DNA from: Cryptomeria japonica
Lineage: Eukaryota; Streptophyta; Pinopsida; Cupressales; Cupressaceae
Reading direction: 5' to 3'
DNA length: 64,000 nt
NCBI RefSeq assembly: GCF_030272615.1
Contig: NC_081412.1
Location: forward strand, 39,980,791 to 40,044,790
Shown: positions 10,500 to 22,834 of the stretch, in pieces
Layout of the letters: every line of letters begins with the position of its first letter
Numbering within the stretch: position 1 is the stretch's first letter
Position numbers and translations under genes: made by a program
The notes under the pieces: model-generated
The model's database searches: none
The model's input: only the letters and a program-made list of their open reading frames with translations
Told to the model about the DNA's origin: nothing

Positions 10500-12136
10500 T
10501 CACACTGTGTTGGCATCAACAACACCATCATTGACTATGTTCTTGTTTTTATTCCAAAATCTTGGCTTGTCTTTCCCTTTAAAGTCATCTTTGTTTTCCT
10601 TAAATATCTTAATGACTCCTTGTTCAATTAGGACCTTTTCTATTGCTAAGCCCTTTTCAATGACATCCTTGAAGGTGGACAAACAAGCTTTCCTTAAGTC
10701 ATAAGCAATCTCTTTGTTAACATTTTGCGTGAACATCTCTACCATTTGTTTTTGTGGAATTTCACAAGAGCATCTGCTAGCTAGATTTCTCCATCTTTGC
10801 AAAAATGATGCAAAGGACTCTCCTTCTTTTTGCTTAGTGTTGCACAAAGTAGTGACTGATATGTCTGTCTCTATATTGTAGGAGAAATGTTGAATAAATG
10901 CCTCTGCTAAGTCACCCCATGACTTAATACCAGGTGGGAGTTGGGAGAACCATTCCATAGCTTGATCACCTAAGCTTTGTGGGAATAATCTCATCAAATA
11001 TGTCTCTTCTGAAGCTACCTCAATGCAAGCTGTGAAAAACTGTCTTATATGTGCCTTGGGGTCCCCTTTTCCTCTATACTTGTCAAATTTAGGCGCCAAA
11101 AAGTGAGCAGGAAATGGAGGCATTGGAATGCTCTTGTCAAATGGATAAGGACATATGTCTCTCATTGTGTATGTTGGCTTTAGTGTATTTATGTCCTCCA
11201 TTTTCTTTTGTAAGTACCTGATTTGTTGCTCCAAATTGCTCTTAGGTTGAGATCGACTTCTTGGACCATATCCCATGTTTGAGGCACCAATTGGAGGAGG
11301 AGCATATTGCATATATGGAAGATATTGATCATACACATGTTCATATGGAGGAGGTCTATATTGATGCGGCATATATGGAGCACTTGGTATAGATTCATGT
11401 TGAGGAACACCATATCTATTTGTGCATGTATACCATACTCTACAGGCATGTCATGTTCTATTGTATTGCCCCCAAATTTGAGATGAGGTTTCCTTGTGTC
11501 CAAATTTTGAGCATGCCTTGGAATATCCCATTGCTTTGGTGGTTGATCCTTAGCATTGATATGTGATTGAGCATATTTTTCTCCATAAGACTTCCATAAT
11601 GGTCTACAAAGGTGAGTATCATATGTTTGACCATGTGTATGTGGGACTTCTAGTTTTTGAAGCAAAGCTGATGGTGATTCAGGTACCATATGTGGTCCTC
11701 TATTTCCTCCACTATTAGGTCTCCTTTGATCCATATTAGAGTGAGGTTGTTGCAAAGGTCTATGTTCTATTATTTGAGACATGTCAAAATCATGAGGTAT
11801 CTTGGCTCCACTTTGTGCCATCATGTGTAAGAAGTATTGTCTATCCCTCCTCATGATTTCCTCAACCAATCGATTGAAATGGGGATTCATAATGGATTCT
11901 TCCACATCTGCTGAATGTATTGAAAAGTTGTCCACATTGTCATTGTGTGTAGCATTGTTGTTTGTAGTGTCTGCGTTTTCCACATTTGGAATGTTTCTAT
12001 AGACATCCATGTCTGGCAATGTAGTGTGATCAGTATTGAAAAATAAATCATTGTCATAATCATAAGAACTCATGTTTGCGGACTCTTGAGGCTCTTTAGT
12101 TTCTCTCCTAGATTTTTGAAGACGGGTTTCAACCAT
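10500..12136 (-). pseudogene. Gypsy gag, frameshifted
   Basis: It starts at an ATG (12134-12136, MVETRLQKSRRETKE). The N-terminal 240 residues are low in complexity. A frameshift lies near 11380-11420, after MPVEYGIHAQ. The second frame holds a coiled-coil-like stretch (SNLEQQIRYLQKKMEDINTL) and the conserved capsid core (FFTACIEVASEETYLMRLFP, QAMEWFSQLPPGIKSW, FASFLQRWRNLA), matching Retrotrans_gag (PF03732). A TGA at 10500-10502 separates it from the Cys/His segment. Gag forms the virus-like particle. Confidence 0.88.
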
Positions 12137-12620
12137 GAACTATGTATTGACCAAGATGTGTAAGACTAGATGAAAAATGGAAAGAGTATGGAAGACCAAG
12201 AGTTGAATGGAATGTAAATGAATCTGAAGTGTACTTGCAATGTCCAAAGTGTAAGACCAAGTATGTATGTAGTAGAGTAGGTGTGACTTCCAAAGAGAGG
12301 ATAGTTTCTCTTGATGAGGTAAGCTAACCTTGACTCTAAGTAAGACCAAATGAGACCCAAAGGTAAGAAACCTTGATGAGGGACCACTTAGCAAAGTGTT
12401 GTTGTATGTAGTATGTTGACAAAGTATGATGAGGACAAGCAAGTGACCTTTTGACTCGAGTTTAGACTAGTGTGAATGTAAAATGAGATTTGAAGCAATG
12501 ATGGACTATGTGAGACCCAAAGACAGGTTGAATGCTAGATGAAACCTGGAGAAACAACCTAGGAAGCTCAAGTATTCCGAAACTGATTTCTTTTGTTTGC
12601 TGGACTGTGAAATTTTCTTG
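12137..12620 (-). other. Gypsy 5' leader, gag-proximal part
   Basis: Untranslated leader between the repeat array and the gag ATG. No conserved protein or clear secondary structure was recognised. Confidence 0.5.
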
Positions 12621-12627
12621 CAATTTT

Positions 12628-12790
12628 TGAACACAGACGCGCCTGTATACTTCACAGATGCGGTTATCCGACGCAGACGTGTTTCTATTCAACACAGACA
12701 CTGTTATAAACATAGACGCTATTCTTCCCTTCACAGACGTGTTTATATGACCCAAACGCGGTTAAAACAGACACAGACGCGTTTCTGTAA
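12628..12790 (-). repeat. ACACAGACGCG array, gag-proximal (about 8 copies)
   Basis: On the plus strand ACACAGACGCG-like units recur every 20 bp or so (GACGCGCCTG, CAGATGCGG, CAGACGTGTTT, AACGCGG, CAGACGCGTTT). On the minus strand (the element's sense) they read GCGTCTGTGT, the same direction relative to gag as the 1748-2000 array has relative to the antisense gene. Confidence 0.85.
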
Positions 12791-13997
12791 AATTTGTGTA
12801 ATTTTTCCAATCTGTGAAGTCGTTTTGTTGTGACCAAATCTGACTGTTTGACTATTTTTCGTGATAAGAGGACACAATGTTGATGAGGACTCAATGTTTG
12901 CAAGTGTTTAGACTTCAAAATGACTCCAAGAAAGTGTGTTGTTTGGTGTAAAATTGTTTTGCATACACTTGAAGACACAGAAGACACAATGTTTTGCTGT
13001 TTGGTCTTGAATGTTTTGAATGTTTAACATAAGTCAAGGACAATTCTTATGGCTGGCCAAGACAATAGTTGTTGATCCCACATGGGGTTTTACCCCCGAG
13101 GCTATGCTATTCAAAGTGGATACTTAGATGTTTGACCTCACTGGCTCCACCCTCGGCACTCACTTCTCAGGTCAGCCAAGCATCAATCCCCATGAAAACT
13201 CCCCATGGCGAACTTTGTATCTCTACTAAGAACCGTATGTGTGTGGGCCACTACTTGAGGTCCTACCTCCTACCCCAACAACTAGAAGGATTTAGGCTTC
13301 TAAAACAAAATGGTGCTATTAAGGGCATCCGCTCGTGTGGCCATACATGCGGCACTTTCAGCTCTGTAAATACAAAAGGCTCCCAGCCGGTAGGGGTTAT
13401 GCCCTACAAATGATCAAATAAATTTGATCAAACGGGTTTATGGGGAGACATAGTGTCGGTATGAACTAATCAGCACATGTTATTCATAGTTTTCACCATG
13501 AATACATTTGATTATAGTGGTTCGGAAGAGGTGGGTTTTCCTCGCTACCACTTGGGTCGTTCTCTTCTCACTAGTAGTCCTAATGACCACACGGGAAGAC
13601 AGGCCCTCTAAAGATTAAACAAAAAGAGCCTATTGCTCAAGACACAAAAGACAATGATTCAATTTTAGTGCACCAATGGAAGTGTTTGCTATTCTATGAA
13701 AACAAAGCACACAACAAAAATTCAAAACCCTAGCCAAGGACCTGCAACAAAAGTTGTTAGTAGTTTGGGTTGTTTGACATAATCACGCCTTCCTGCAAAC
13801 ACATAAGTTAGGTACATTTTAGAAACCCAAAAGACTTTGTGACATAGGGGCCTTCAACAAAACATTTTGCTTCCAAAACAAGCTGCACCAATTTAGTTAG
13901 CTAGATCTGAAAGTGTTAGTCCAAAAATAAACTAGATCTGAAACCCTAAGTACAAAAAAATTGAATCAATGCAAACTTCAAAATTTCAAAACAGTAA
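12791..13997 (-). other. Gypsy 5' leader, middle part
   Basis: No retroelement protein domain is visible. A 345-bp plus-strand open frame (13069-13413) has no recognised domain and lies antisense in the leader, so I do not call it a gene. Confidence 0.5.
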
Positions 13998-14220
13998 ATA
14001 CACAGACGCTGTTACCCTCAACACAGACACGTCTGGATAACACAGACGCGGTTCTATGATGCAAAGATGCGCCTAAAAATCACAGACGCTCCTTTCCAAC
14101 ACAGACGTGGGTAGAAATAACACAGACGCGTTTCCGAAACACAGACACTCCTTTCTGAAACTTGCAAAATAAAATTTGTCGAAAACACAGACGCGATCCG
14201 AAAGTTCACAGATGCGGAAA
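13998..14220 (-). repeat. ACACAGACGCG array, LTR-proximal (9-10 copies)
   Basis: Units include ACACAGACGCT, ACACAGACACG, ACACAGACGCGG, CACAGACGCTCC, ACACAGACGTGG, ACACAGACGCGTTT and CACAGATGCGG. Spacing is about 20 bp, as in the other two arrays. It ends about 100 bp from the primer-binding site. Confidence 0.85.
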
Positions 14221-14309
14221 AAAACTAAAATGCTGTCGAAAAATGTCTGATCTGCAACTTCAAAAATGCAAAATCTGCAACAAGGAGGTTAGATGCAAAG
14301 GGACAAGAG

Positions 14310-14326
14310 TCCCATCGGGCGTGCCA
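14310..14326 (-). promoter_or_regulatory. Gypsy primer-binding site
   Basis: Three bases inside the 5' LTR end, the minus strand reads TGGCACGCCCGATGGGA. It begins with the TGG that pairs with a tRNA CCA end, so it is the first-strand primer site. It is not the iMet site of the copia elements here; I cannot name the tRNA with certainty. Confidence 0.8.
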
Positions 14327-14329
14327 AAA

Positions 14330-15090
14330 TGTATATGGTGAAAATGGATACAATAATAACAGAATTGAAAGGCTAAATGAATTCAACCACCAAACCCTAG
14401 CCTAACAACAACAAAGATGCACCATAACATATGAAGATTACCTAAGACAATGTAAATAAAACAAAATCACAAAGATTATACCATCACATGTCCAATAGGG
14501 TTTTGATCTCCATTCTTCCTATCTCCATTGATCTTGCTTGATATATTTGCTCTCAGATTTTATGTGCACAAGAGCTCAACAAAGAACGGAATGTGGTTGC
14601 AAGTAGGATCGTAGTGTAGTCAAAAATGATCATTAGGGTTTGATAATGAAGGAAGCATCTCCTTAAATAGAAGACACAATATGAAATGGAGGGATAAGAA
14701 TGAGAGGTGCAAAAAGGAGGTCGGCTAGGATTAGAGGGTAGGTAAAAGAAATAATAAAATAATGAAAGAGGTAGGTAGTGTAGGAATTAAGAGATGAATG
14801 ACATGTGTCATGTGTAGAAAAAGATAATGAATTAATTAAATAAATAAAGATTTATTTAATTAATGGAAGAAATGGGATCAATTAAATAAATAAAATATTT
14901 ATTTAATTTAAGAAAAGGATAATTTAAATAAATAAATGTATTTATTTAAATGAGAAATAAGGCTAGAAGAGGATAAATGAATTAATTAAATAAATAAAGA
15001 TTTTTATTTAATTAATAGAAGAATTAAGCTTAGAAAATTAAATAAATAAAATATTTATTTAATTAGACATGACAATTTTAGGTGTCTACA
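14330..15090 (-). repeat. Gypsy 5' LTR (right copy)
   Basis: 761 bp, near-identical to 465-1223. It drives the minus-strand sense transcript. The five AT foldbacks recur at about 14831-15064. The target duplication CATAG follows at 15091-15095. Confidence 0.95.
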
Positions 15091-15095
15091 CATAG

Positions 15096-16511
15096 TACTT
15101 GAGATGGAGGAATCAATCATTAACTGACACCATTTGAGCATGCAAATTTTATACCATTTGTTTAAAATACTCAATTTTAGAAGGATGTGTCAGTGAACAC
15201 TACTCACCTACTGGTCACCCTACAACACTTCCTGTTTGATCCGAAATTTCTTTAGGAACCAAATGTTATTGTAATACGAATACAACCAGCCAAATGACAA
15301 GTAGATACCCCTTACAATGAAACTCTCTAGGGTATTCCTATTGTAAATTTCATCACTTGTAGTTTGAACAGTCAGTGTACTTACAATTTTAAGTTCAAGT
15401 AAGATGGCTCTGGATCATGAGCACTTGAACTCCCCCTGAGTCACACATCTCAGGTTCTCAACTCCATTCATCTCCATGTACTAGTTGAGATGTGTATCTA
15501 TGATCATTTGATGATCTTTTAGCTTCATTATATCCACCATAGCGTATGACATGATTCTGAAACCACAAAATGCCATACAATGATATCACCATGCCATACA
15601 ATAATCCAATTAGCCCAAAGACATGCATGGTTGCATAATCAACAACTAGGCCAACATATGTCATTCAGGTCTTTTCCAATACCACTTGAGATATAGATCC
15701 ACATTCTATGCTACCAAGGTTATTGTAATAATCTCCAACTTCATTGTCTTACATAACATGTAAGTACTTGTTAGCATTCATGCCGGTAACATTCAACACA
15801 TACCGGTTTACTGTACTAGTCCGTCATCACTACCAGAGCACCTTCTTGTGACTCTTGACATTTTGTGTCACTCGGCCTTTGATTCCAATTGTTAACCTCC
15901 ATTGATTGACACATGCAGTAGTGATCCAACATTGATCTATAGGTGTGTATTCAAGGTAGCTTCTACACACACTTATCTTCTCATTTTCTTCCTTCACACC
16001 AACAACAACATGTTCTTGTATGTTACCTTCTTCACTGAGGGGGTGAATGATAAATTCAATGTATTACTTCCCTTAAGATCCTACATCTCCTTTAGGCCTT
16101 AGGAGATATCAGTTAAGCATTGAGTGCAAAGTGTTGGTCCATGGTCTTCTTCTTCCATACATATTTGGTCTCATTCTTCTTCCAATTTTCAGGCTTGGGA
16201 GCAAATCTTTATTTCTTCTAGAGCCGAGTCCTTCCTTTTCCAGACTCTGCTTCACAGCAAGGAGTAGTGCTATAGTAGCACACAACATCCATCCACACTT
16301 CATGTTTGGGGAATCTCTTTACATATCGGTTTGACCATCTTCTCTTGGTCATGTTGTTGTGATTGGCAACCGAAACTGGTGGACCTCTTTCTCCTGTAGG
16401 GACATTTCTCCTTTGGTTCCATGCAGGTCTCTAACTTCTATATTCTCTATATTTAGCTTTCTGCAAAGCATAATTATACTGGCCACCATGTGACTGCAGG
16501 TATCTCTTCCT
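15096..16511 (-). other. Element A internal region, no pol
   Basis: About 1.4 kb where a copia element would carry pol. I find no protease, integrase, RT or RNase H motif on either strand. Small open frames here lack recognisable domains. Confidence 0.55.
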
Positions 16512-18249
16512 TCACTCAGACTCTCTATGGTCAAATCTATTGTTGTTATAACATGCAACCATGGATTGATTCTTTCTAGCATAGTTGAGAGGGGGAACAT
16601 GCATGCATCTACTCTTGGATACATTTTTCTTATATTCATGATGTCTATGAGATCCTAGATTATTCTTTCTAGATCTCTTTCTACATTCCTCTTCCCTATG
16701 GCCATAAGCATTAAATGCAAAGAAATAATCGGTAAATGATGGCATATGACTTACAAATTTATTTTGCCAAGAATGAGGAGATCTTATCTATTTAGAAGCT
16801 CTATTTCTTCTTCTTTGAGAATGGATCCTTGGTTGTCCATTCTGTGCAGCCCTTCCATCTAGTCTCTTCTTCTCCCACACTTTCTTTGCCCTGTGGGTGG
16901 TAGCATTTCTTTGTCCTTTTTTGGTAGGAGGTCTTCTTTGCTGCTTCCTCATTTTCCTGCTTCCGGTGAAGCTGTCTTCTCCCAGATTCCCTTTACCTTT
17001 GGGATCTGTATTTTTCCTTCTTCTTGCAACACAAATTTTCCTATTTGTCTGTAGGTCCTCACCAGTTGTGTTTAGATCAACCTTCTTCCGGGGAGCATTT
17101 TTTACTGAGAAGGTTTGGCCTTTTTTTTCTCCATTTGAGGAGACAAACATAATGTCATTGTGGGGGACATTCTTGTTGGTGGAGCATTCACCAACACCAC
17201 TTCCTAATCCCATAGTGTCCTTGGCATGCTTTTTCTTCTTCAACATTTTATCCAAGGCATCATTACTGCCATTAAACCGGATTCTTACCTTGAGCTCATC
17301 GTGACATTTCTCAAGGTCATTTCAAAGAACCTCCATTTCTCCAAGCATTTGTTGATATTCTTCATTTTTAACTTCTAGCCTAGATGCTAGATCTTCACAC
17401 CGACACTCCTTTATACCTTCTCATTGAGTGCTCAACTATGAGATGCATTTCTCAGAATCTTCAAGGAATTTTGTCAGCCAATTCTGCTCCACTATGGCAG
17501 CATTATTGAATAGCTCGTATTCATTTCTTACTCTATTGAGTTCTTCAAGTGCACTTACAAGCTCTCCTTCAAAATCAACTTCTGCTTCATCTTTTTCTTC
17601 ACCTTCACTATCAAGTAGATTTTTATGGCTAGATCTATCTGCCTCATCTCCTTCTTTGTCCTTATCACTTCCAAACACATCCAACTAGTGGGATATATTT
17701 TCCCTAACATTTTCAGATGTGTGCTCCTCTTCTTCATATTCCTGAGCCATGAAGAGGTGGATTCCTTCTTCATCAATGTTGTGGCTACTAGCTAGCAGAT
17801 CTATCTTCATCATCCTCATAAATATGAGATGTGTTTCTCTTTTTTCCTTTACAAGACAGTTTTGTAGTAGTAGGCTCATTTCCATAGAGCTTCTTCAATC
17901 TTTCCCACAAGCTTTTTGCTGATTTGCATCTATCCACTTGTGAGAAGACATCATTGGTGAGTCCAATGAATATAGCCTTCATGACTTCTTTATTGCACAT
18001 GCATCTTCTTTCTTCTTTAGATCCAGTAGGAGGACTAACATTCCTAGGGAGACCATTAACTACTGACATCCATACATCAAACCCTAGAGAGGATAGGAAG
18101 ACTTCGATTCTACAACTCCAAATAGAAAAGTTTGAACCATCAAACATAGGAGCAAGGATTGACACTAAACAAAACATTGTGTCCTTAAGCCAGAATCTAC
18201 CCAAGCTAGAGAAAGCTCGTCTAACTAGTAAGCTAGGTTCTGATACCAA
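16512..18249 (-). pseudogene. Element A gag (copia type, UBN2-like), decayed
   Basis: It starts a few bases after the primer site. The N-terminal part has FDGSNFSIWSCRIEVFLSS and KSLWERLKKLYGNE, the DUF4219/UBN2 core of plant copia gag. The frame then breaks into an acidic segment (DFEGELVSALEELNRVRNEY, typical of copia gag tails), a basic stretch, and a degraded zinc knuckle (YGHREEECRKR) near 16690. Several stops and frameshifts are present. No pol follows. Confidence 0.8.
18236..18248 (-). promoter_or_regulatory. Element A primer-binding site (iMet type)
   Basis: The minus strand reads TGGTATCAGAACC two bases inside the LTR end. This matches the common plant copia TGGTATCAGAGC initiator-Met primer site. 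Confidence 0.85.
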
Positions 18250-18250
18250 T

Positions 18251-20762
18251 TGTTAGACACAATGCACCAATGAGAGGGGGGGTGAATTAGTGGTTCTCAA
18301 AATTTTCCTATTAAACTATTCTAGGTGAACATACCGATTAACAGATTATAATTCAATGCAGAATTACCGGTTAGTGGGGAGACCAACACAAGAGCAATCA
18401 CACACAAAGGGACATCGCATAACACTAGCATGTACAAGGAAAACCCAAGATGGGAAAAACCTCAGTGAGCAATGTTGGTGTAGTCTACTGCTCCAATCTA
18501 GTCTCACAAGGAAAACTTTGTTATAATGTTTAGGGCACCAACCCAAGGAGCACCAATCCTTCATAGATTTATGGGCTACAACCCAAAGGAGCTACAACCC
18601 CTACACTAAGCTAAAACTCAGTGATCATAATGAAAAAATCAATTACAAAAGTATTTATTTTGTTACAAGTGAATCTTGTAACAATTTCATATACCTTACT
18701 CTACTGGTGAGATACCTTCTCTGCTACACCACCGACTCACTTTTTTGCTTCTTTCATTCACTGCATTACTACTGGTAAACTCTATGGGTACACTTCTCCT
18801 CCTCTTCTTCTTTGTTGGATCTCCTCCTCACTACTCTACAGTTTACCGATGCTATACTCTACCAGTTATGTATCTTCCTTCTCTTTTTCTCTACCGGTAT
18901 GAACACTACCGATTCTGCTCTTCTACCAATTAAACACTTCAACCAGGTTCACCCTCACACTCAATCTCTTCTCAAATATGCTATGTGCACTTGACTAATT
19001 TTCTCTCACATGCAGAAGTAATACATTTTGCAACAACACAATATTCTTCTCTTCAGAAGCTCTTCACAATATATTTGGCTTGTATATTTATAGCCTAGTT
19101 TTCTTGCTAAAAGCCAATTCAAATCTTAGGTGGCTAGGGTTTCCTCATCACCCTCGAGAAAAACCAAATCAAATCAGATTCTTCTTGATCTGATCTCCCT
19201 GACATCCAACTGTACACCTTCGTCATTAACGTGCCTTCTAGATCATGCCTTCTATCTTTGGCAATTTTCTTTTTCCCGATCGACTAATCTCTTGGTCAAA
19301 TACCAAGATCGGTCATGTTGTTTCCTTCATTTGCCTTGATCTCCTCAATCACTATGAGCTAGCTCTAAGTTGTCCTCTAGACCTCGAGCTACAAACCTCT
19401 GCAACACATCCCTTGAATTGTGGTATCTTTCATTAATATCGACCAGCTCTTCAACTACCCCATCAATGTACATTCCTTCTTCATCCGACTATAGGTCTGC
19501 CACCTTGACTCCATGTGGCATCCATGTCGACCATTTTCCATCTTGACTCTCCATGTTGGTCCAGATAGGATCATTGACCAACTACTGTACGGGTTCCTCT
19601 TTCCTATTGGTTTACTAACCCTACCAATATCTCACACTTTACTAGTTGACTCCTCATGTCTACTCTTTGATGAACTATCAGTGGAACACCAAAACGGGTC
19701 ATCAAACATGTCTATCTAAAGCATGCACATTCCCACAAACTAGGAAGTCTTCTTCATCTGCACCTAGTCCATATTCTTGATAGACTTATATACTGATAAG
19801 CATTCTTTATGACACTATGCCATCAACCTTCACCAGACTCCATCTTCAATCCAGCCATTTCCCTCTAACTATATCTACTCATCCTTTCCTTCTCATTGAT
19901 AAGCTTGGACCATATCAGAACCGACTTGACAGAGTGATAAACTAATCACTCTTCAACTTTACCGACACCTCAATATGCCTTCTTAGTTAGTCCAGTGCAT
20001 AACCCTAATCTCATGCACTTAAGGCATTCCCTCAATTCACTGGTAGATCCGTTGTGAACCTTCAAACATGTGCCTTTACATCTTCTTCATTATCTAATAG
20101 AGCTATTATGAACACAATGCATAATAGGAGATAAGATCCACTTATTGGTGGGAGTGATTCTTTGTAATCTACATCTTTTAGTGCACTCATGTGGCTTCCC
20201 TGTTTGTGTAGCACATCTTCAAATAGGCACATGTGATCCAGTGTGGGCACATTTTCTATCAATCATCTCTTCTCATGGTGACTTTATCTTCATCCGATGG
20301 GAGACCCGCTATTCTACAACCTCACAGCATATTGGCGACCTGTTCATTTTTCTCCTCTGGTGTTGGTGTGATTTAGGTAGCATTCCGCCTCTTCATCACA
20401 AACAACCACCCAAGTACCTTTCCCATCCTGCTTGTGCACTAGTCAACATCTTACCGGTTTACAACCACTCACTTGGTTGAGCTGACTACTCTATTTCAAC
20501 ACATCACGTACTAGTTGACAACCTTTCCTTGCCAATTATACACTATACCAGTAACTTGCTCATCTCATCCACACAAGTCAGGCTCTAACTTGTGTACTGG
20601 TGACTCTAGTGATCATCTTCCTAACCTTACCGGTGTTCTGCAACATAAGGTGCTATTGAAGATATCACATTCTATACTCCTTCATAACAGTGTTGCACAA
20701 ACATCCCTTCTACCAGTAGTCATCCCATACCAGTTGACATCAATGACAACACAATGCCAACA
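18251..20762 (-). repeat. Element A 5' LTR, 2.5 kb
   Basis: Minus-strand ends are TGTTGGCATTGTG and GTGTCTAACA. Near the 3' end the minus strand reads TTCACCCCCCCTCTCATTGG, the LTR-end motif shared with B, C, D and E. At 2512 bp the LTR is unusually long relative to its short internal region. No protein is visible inside. Confidence 0.85.
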
Positions 20763-21572
20763 AGGTGTTGGTAGTGCTTGATAGATGATGTTGGTTTAGA
20801 GTATGTTTTCTATTATGTCATGATGTACTCTTGATAGTCGTTGGAGTTTTTTCCTATTAAAAAACTCTTAAGACCATGAAATGTTCATTTGGAGCATGTG
20901 ATATCCTAGGAAGAGATGGATATATCTTGATGTCATAATGTGTTTCTAATTTAATTATTTGGACCTTTGACTATCCTCTAGTGTTCTCTTTTTATTGACT
21001 ACATTGGTCATGTGCTTCAAAACTTCATGAGAGTGTAGTGATACATTTGGAGTTTGACATATATTGATCAAGAGTTGGTGCCCATGGATACATGGAGACT
21101 TAGGTGAGGTTGAAGTTCTCTGAAGATGAGAGATATGTTATTGAGATGGTTACTATTGATGACATTTAAATAGGAAGTTCAAGGCGACTTCACCTTGGTT
21201 GGATGTGAGTTTACCAAAGACCTATGAGGATATTTCTCTTGGATGCGTTGTGATGACTTGTATAACACTGAGGAGTAATTTCATTCCCCACTCTTATTCT
21301 ACTTGGAAATTTATCATTTGAGAGGTATCGAATATTTTTCTCTCAAATTCTTTATGCTTATATTTCATTTGACATGTATTTTGAGCGATAGTTAGATGAT
21401 TTTGGAGGATTCGATGTGAGATATGGACAACATGATTATCTCCTTGGGATGTGGTTTTGATTTATGAGGATCATAGGGGATGGTGTATTAGGATGATTTC
21501 TTGAAATAAAAAATGAATGTAATTTGGTCTTAGTTTTTTTCAAAGGCTTACATCTATGTGGATACATGATAC
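20763..21572. other. Spacer between elements A and B
   Basis: About 0.8 kb of unassigned sequence. No ORF, terminal repeat or recognised motif is visible; it is probably older decayed repeat. Confidence 0.4.
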
Positions 21573-22718
21573 TGTTGGAATCAATGAATACTGAGAGGGG
21601 GGGTGAATCAGTGTTATATAATCTACAACTTATTAATCTGATTCTTAATCCACTAGATGCACAAGAAAGAAAATTAAATGCAGAAACATAAATCAATTAT
21701 CCACACAACCATAAAACCAATATTTTTACATGGAAACCCTGAAAGGAAAAAACCACGGTGGGATTTGAACCCAAAATATTATTCTACTATGGTCAGAAGT
21801 AGGATAATATTACATGAAGGGAATGCACTTGTATTCATGCACACTGCCTAGAGCTTACTACTCAATTGAAAAAGCGATACAAGCTAGAGGAAGGATCACT
21901 GCCTTACATGCTAATAAAAATGATTAAAATGATGAATGAACTGAATTATAGCATCTAACTATGCCAAATTCCAATTCAGGTTAGGCTCAGATTATCTGTT
22001 GCACCTGATCTATCTCTATGCTTTGATTCCTATTGTGTCATTCAGTAGACCACCAAAAATTTTAATCACATTCACCAAACTTGCATATTCTCTCATAAAG
22101 ACTCTCCTCTCTCATAACATATATCAAATGATCAACCAAATCAATCTTATATATCTCCACTAACAAAAAGATTCGTTAACCATGTCAGCTTCCAAAAACT
22201 GCATAAGACACAACATGAAACATGTATCACCAAATTGACTCAACCTATCTATAAATCAAAACATGGACCAAAGAAAGATGATAATAATCTTCCCACAACT
22301 CAGACCAATCACCTGAAATGTAAAACCAATCACTAAAATCATCCTTAAGATTCTACAACACACATTACACTAAAATAGCTCCGCCCTAACTAAATTACCG
22401 AACACCAAACCTCTTAAACTTGTACACAATTCAACACCAAATACAAGGATCATAAAATAAACTACCTAAAACCTTGAATCAACTTCCTTAATCACCACAA
22501 CCAAAATTACAACACCAATGATAAGATATGCACCATGATCTCATGCTTTACCATTTATTGAGTTTCACCTTCTAGACTTATGCCTATGAACAAAATGACT
22601 CCTGATAAGTCAGATCTATGTACACTAGATGTGATTACCAAAATGAGTTGCCATCAATGACAAACCATAAGCATCTTCCCTACACCATTCTTGATTGGAA
22701 CATTGTCTCTTGCCAAGA
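21573..22718 (-). repeat. Element B 3' LTR
   Basis: The minus-strand end is GATTCACCCCCCCTCTCAGT, then ATTGATTCCAACA. The other end is TCTTGGCAAGAG, directly after a GTCAAAGGGAGAGAT polypurine tract (22719-22733), so the usual TG start has changed to TC. The LTR contains CCCACCGTGGTTTTTTCC on the minus strand, a block also found in the LTRs of C and D. Confidence 0.75.
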
Positions 22719-22834
22719 ATCTCTCCCTTTGACATTGATGGCAACATTGTGAAAAATGAACTGTACACTCAAGACTAGAATACTTCAAGATATCGAACTC
22801 ATAAAAATTATATAAGATCCCCTTGAGAATTTAC

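Larger units (their letters stand above)
465..15090 (-). mobile_element. Tat-type Ty3/gypsy LTR retrotransposon with antisense gene, nested in A
   Basis: The element is 14.6 kb, with 759/761-bp LTRs, a 5-bp target duplication, primer site at 14310-14326 and polypurine tract at 1224-1237. Minus-strand order is gag, protease, a long acidic linker, RT, RNase H and integrase. It has a long 5' leader and a 3.4-kb region after integrase that carries a plus-strand (antisense) ORF. The second RNase H-like module, long linker and antisense ORF fit the Tat clade. The LTRs differ by only 5 substitutions and one 2-bp indel, yet the coding region has at least eight stops and two frameshifts, so the copy cannot make its own proteins. 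Confidence 0.93.
1..20762 (-). mobile_element. Element A: gag-only copia-like LTR retrotransposon, incomplete at window start
   Basis: The 5' LTR lies on the right (18251-20762) and the first bases of the 3' LTR on the left (1-179), both read on the minus strand. An iMet-type primer site follows the 5' LTR and a polypurine tract precedes the 3' LTR. Removing the nested gypsy leaves only about 3.4 kb of internal sequence. It holds a decayed copia-type gag and no protease, integrase or reverse transcriptase. This fits a non-autonomous, gag-only derivative. Over the 179 bases shared by the two LTRs I count about 13 differences, so A is clearly older than the gypsy inside it. Confidence 0.8.

Noticed and set aside
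13069-13413. 115-codon plus-strand open frame in the gypsy 5' leader
   Set aside because: No recognisable domain, lies antisense in a leader, and no start or splice context; treated as chance.
14310-14326. Assigning the gypsy primer site to a named tRNA
   Set aside because: The TGG start is clear but I cannot match the acceptor sequence to a tRNA with confidence from memory.
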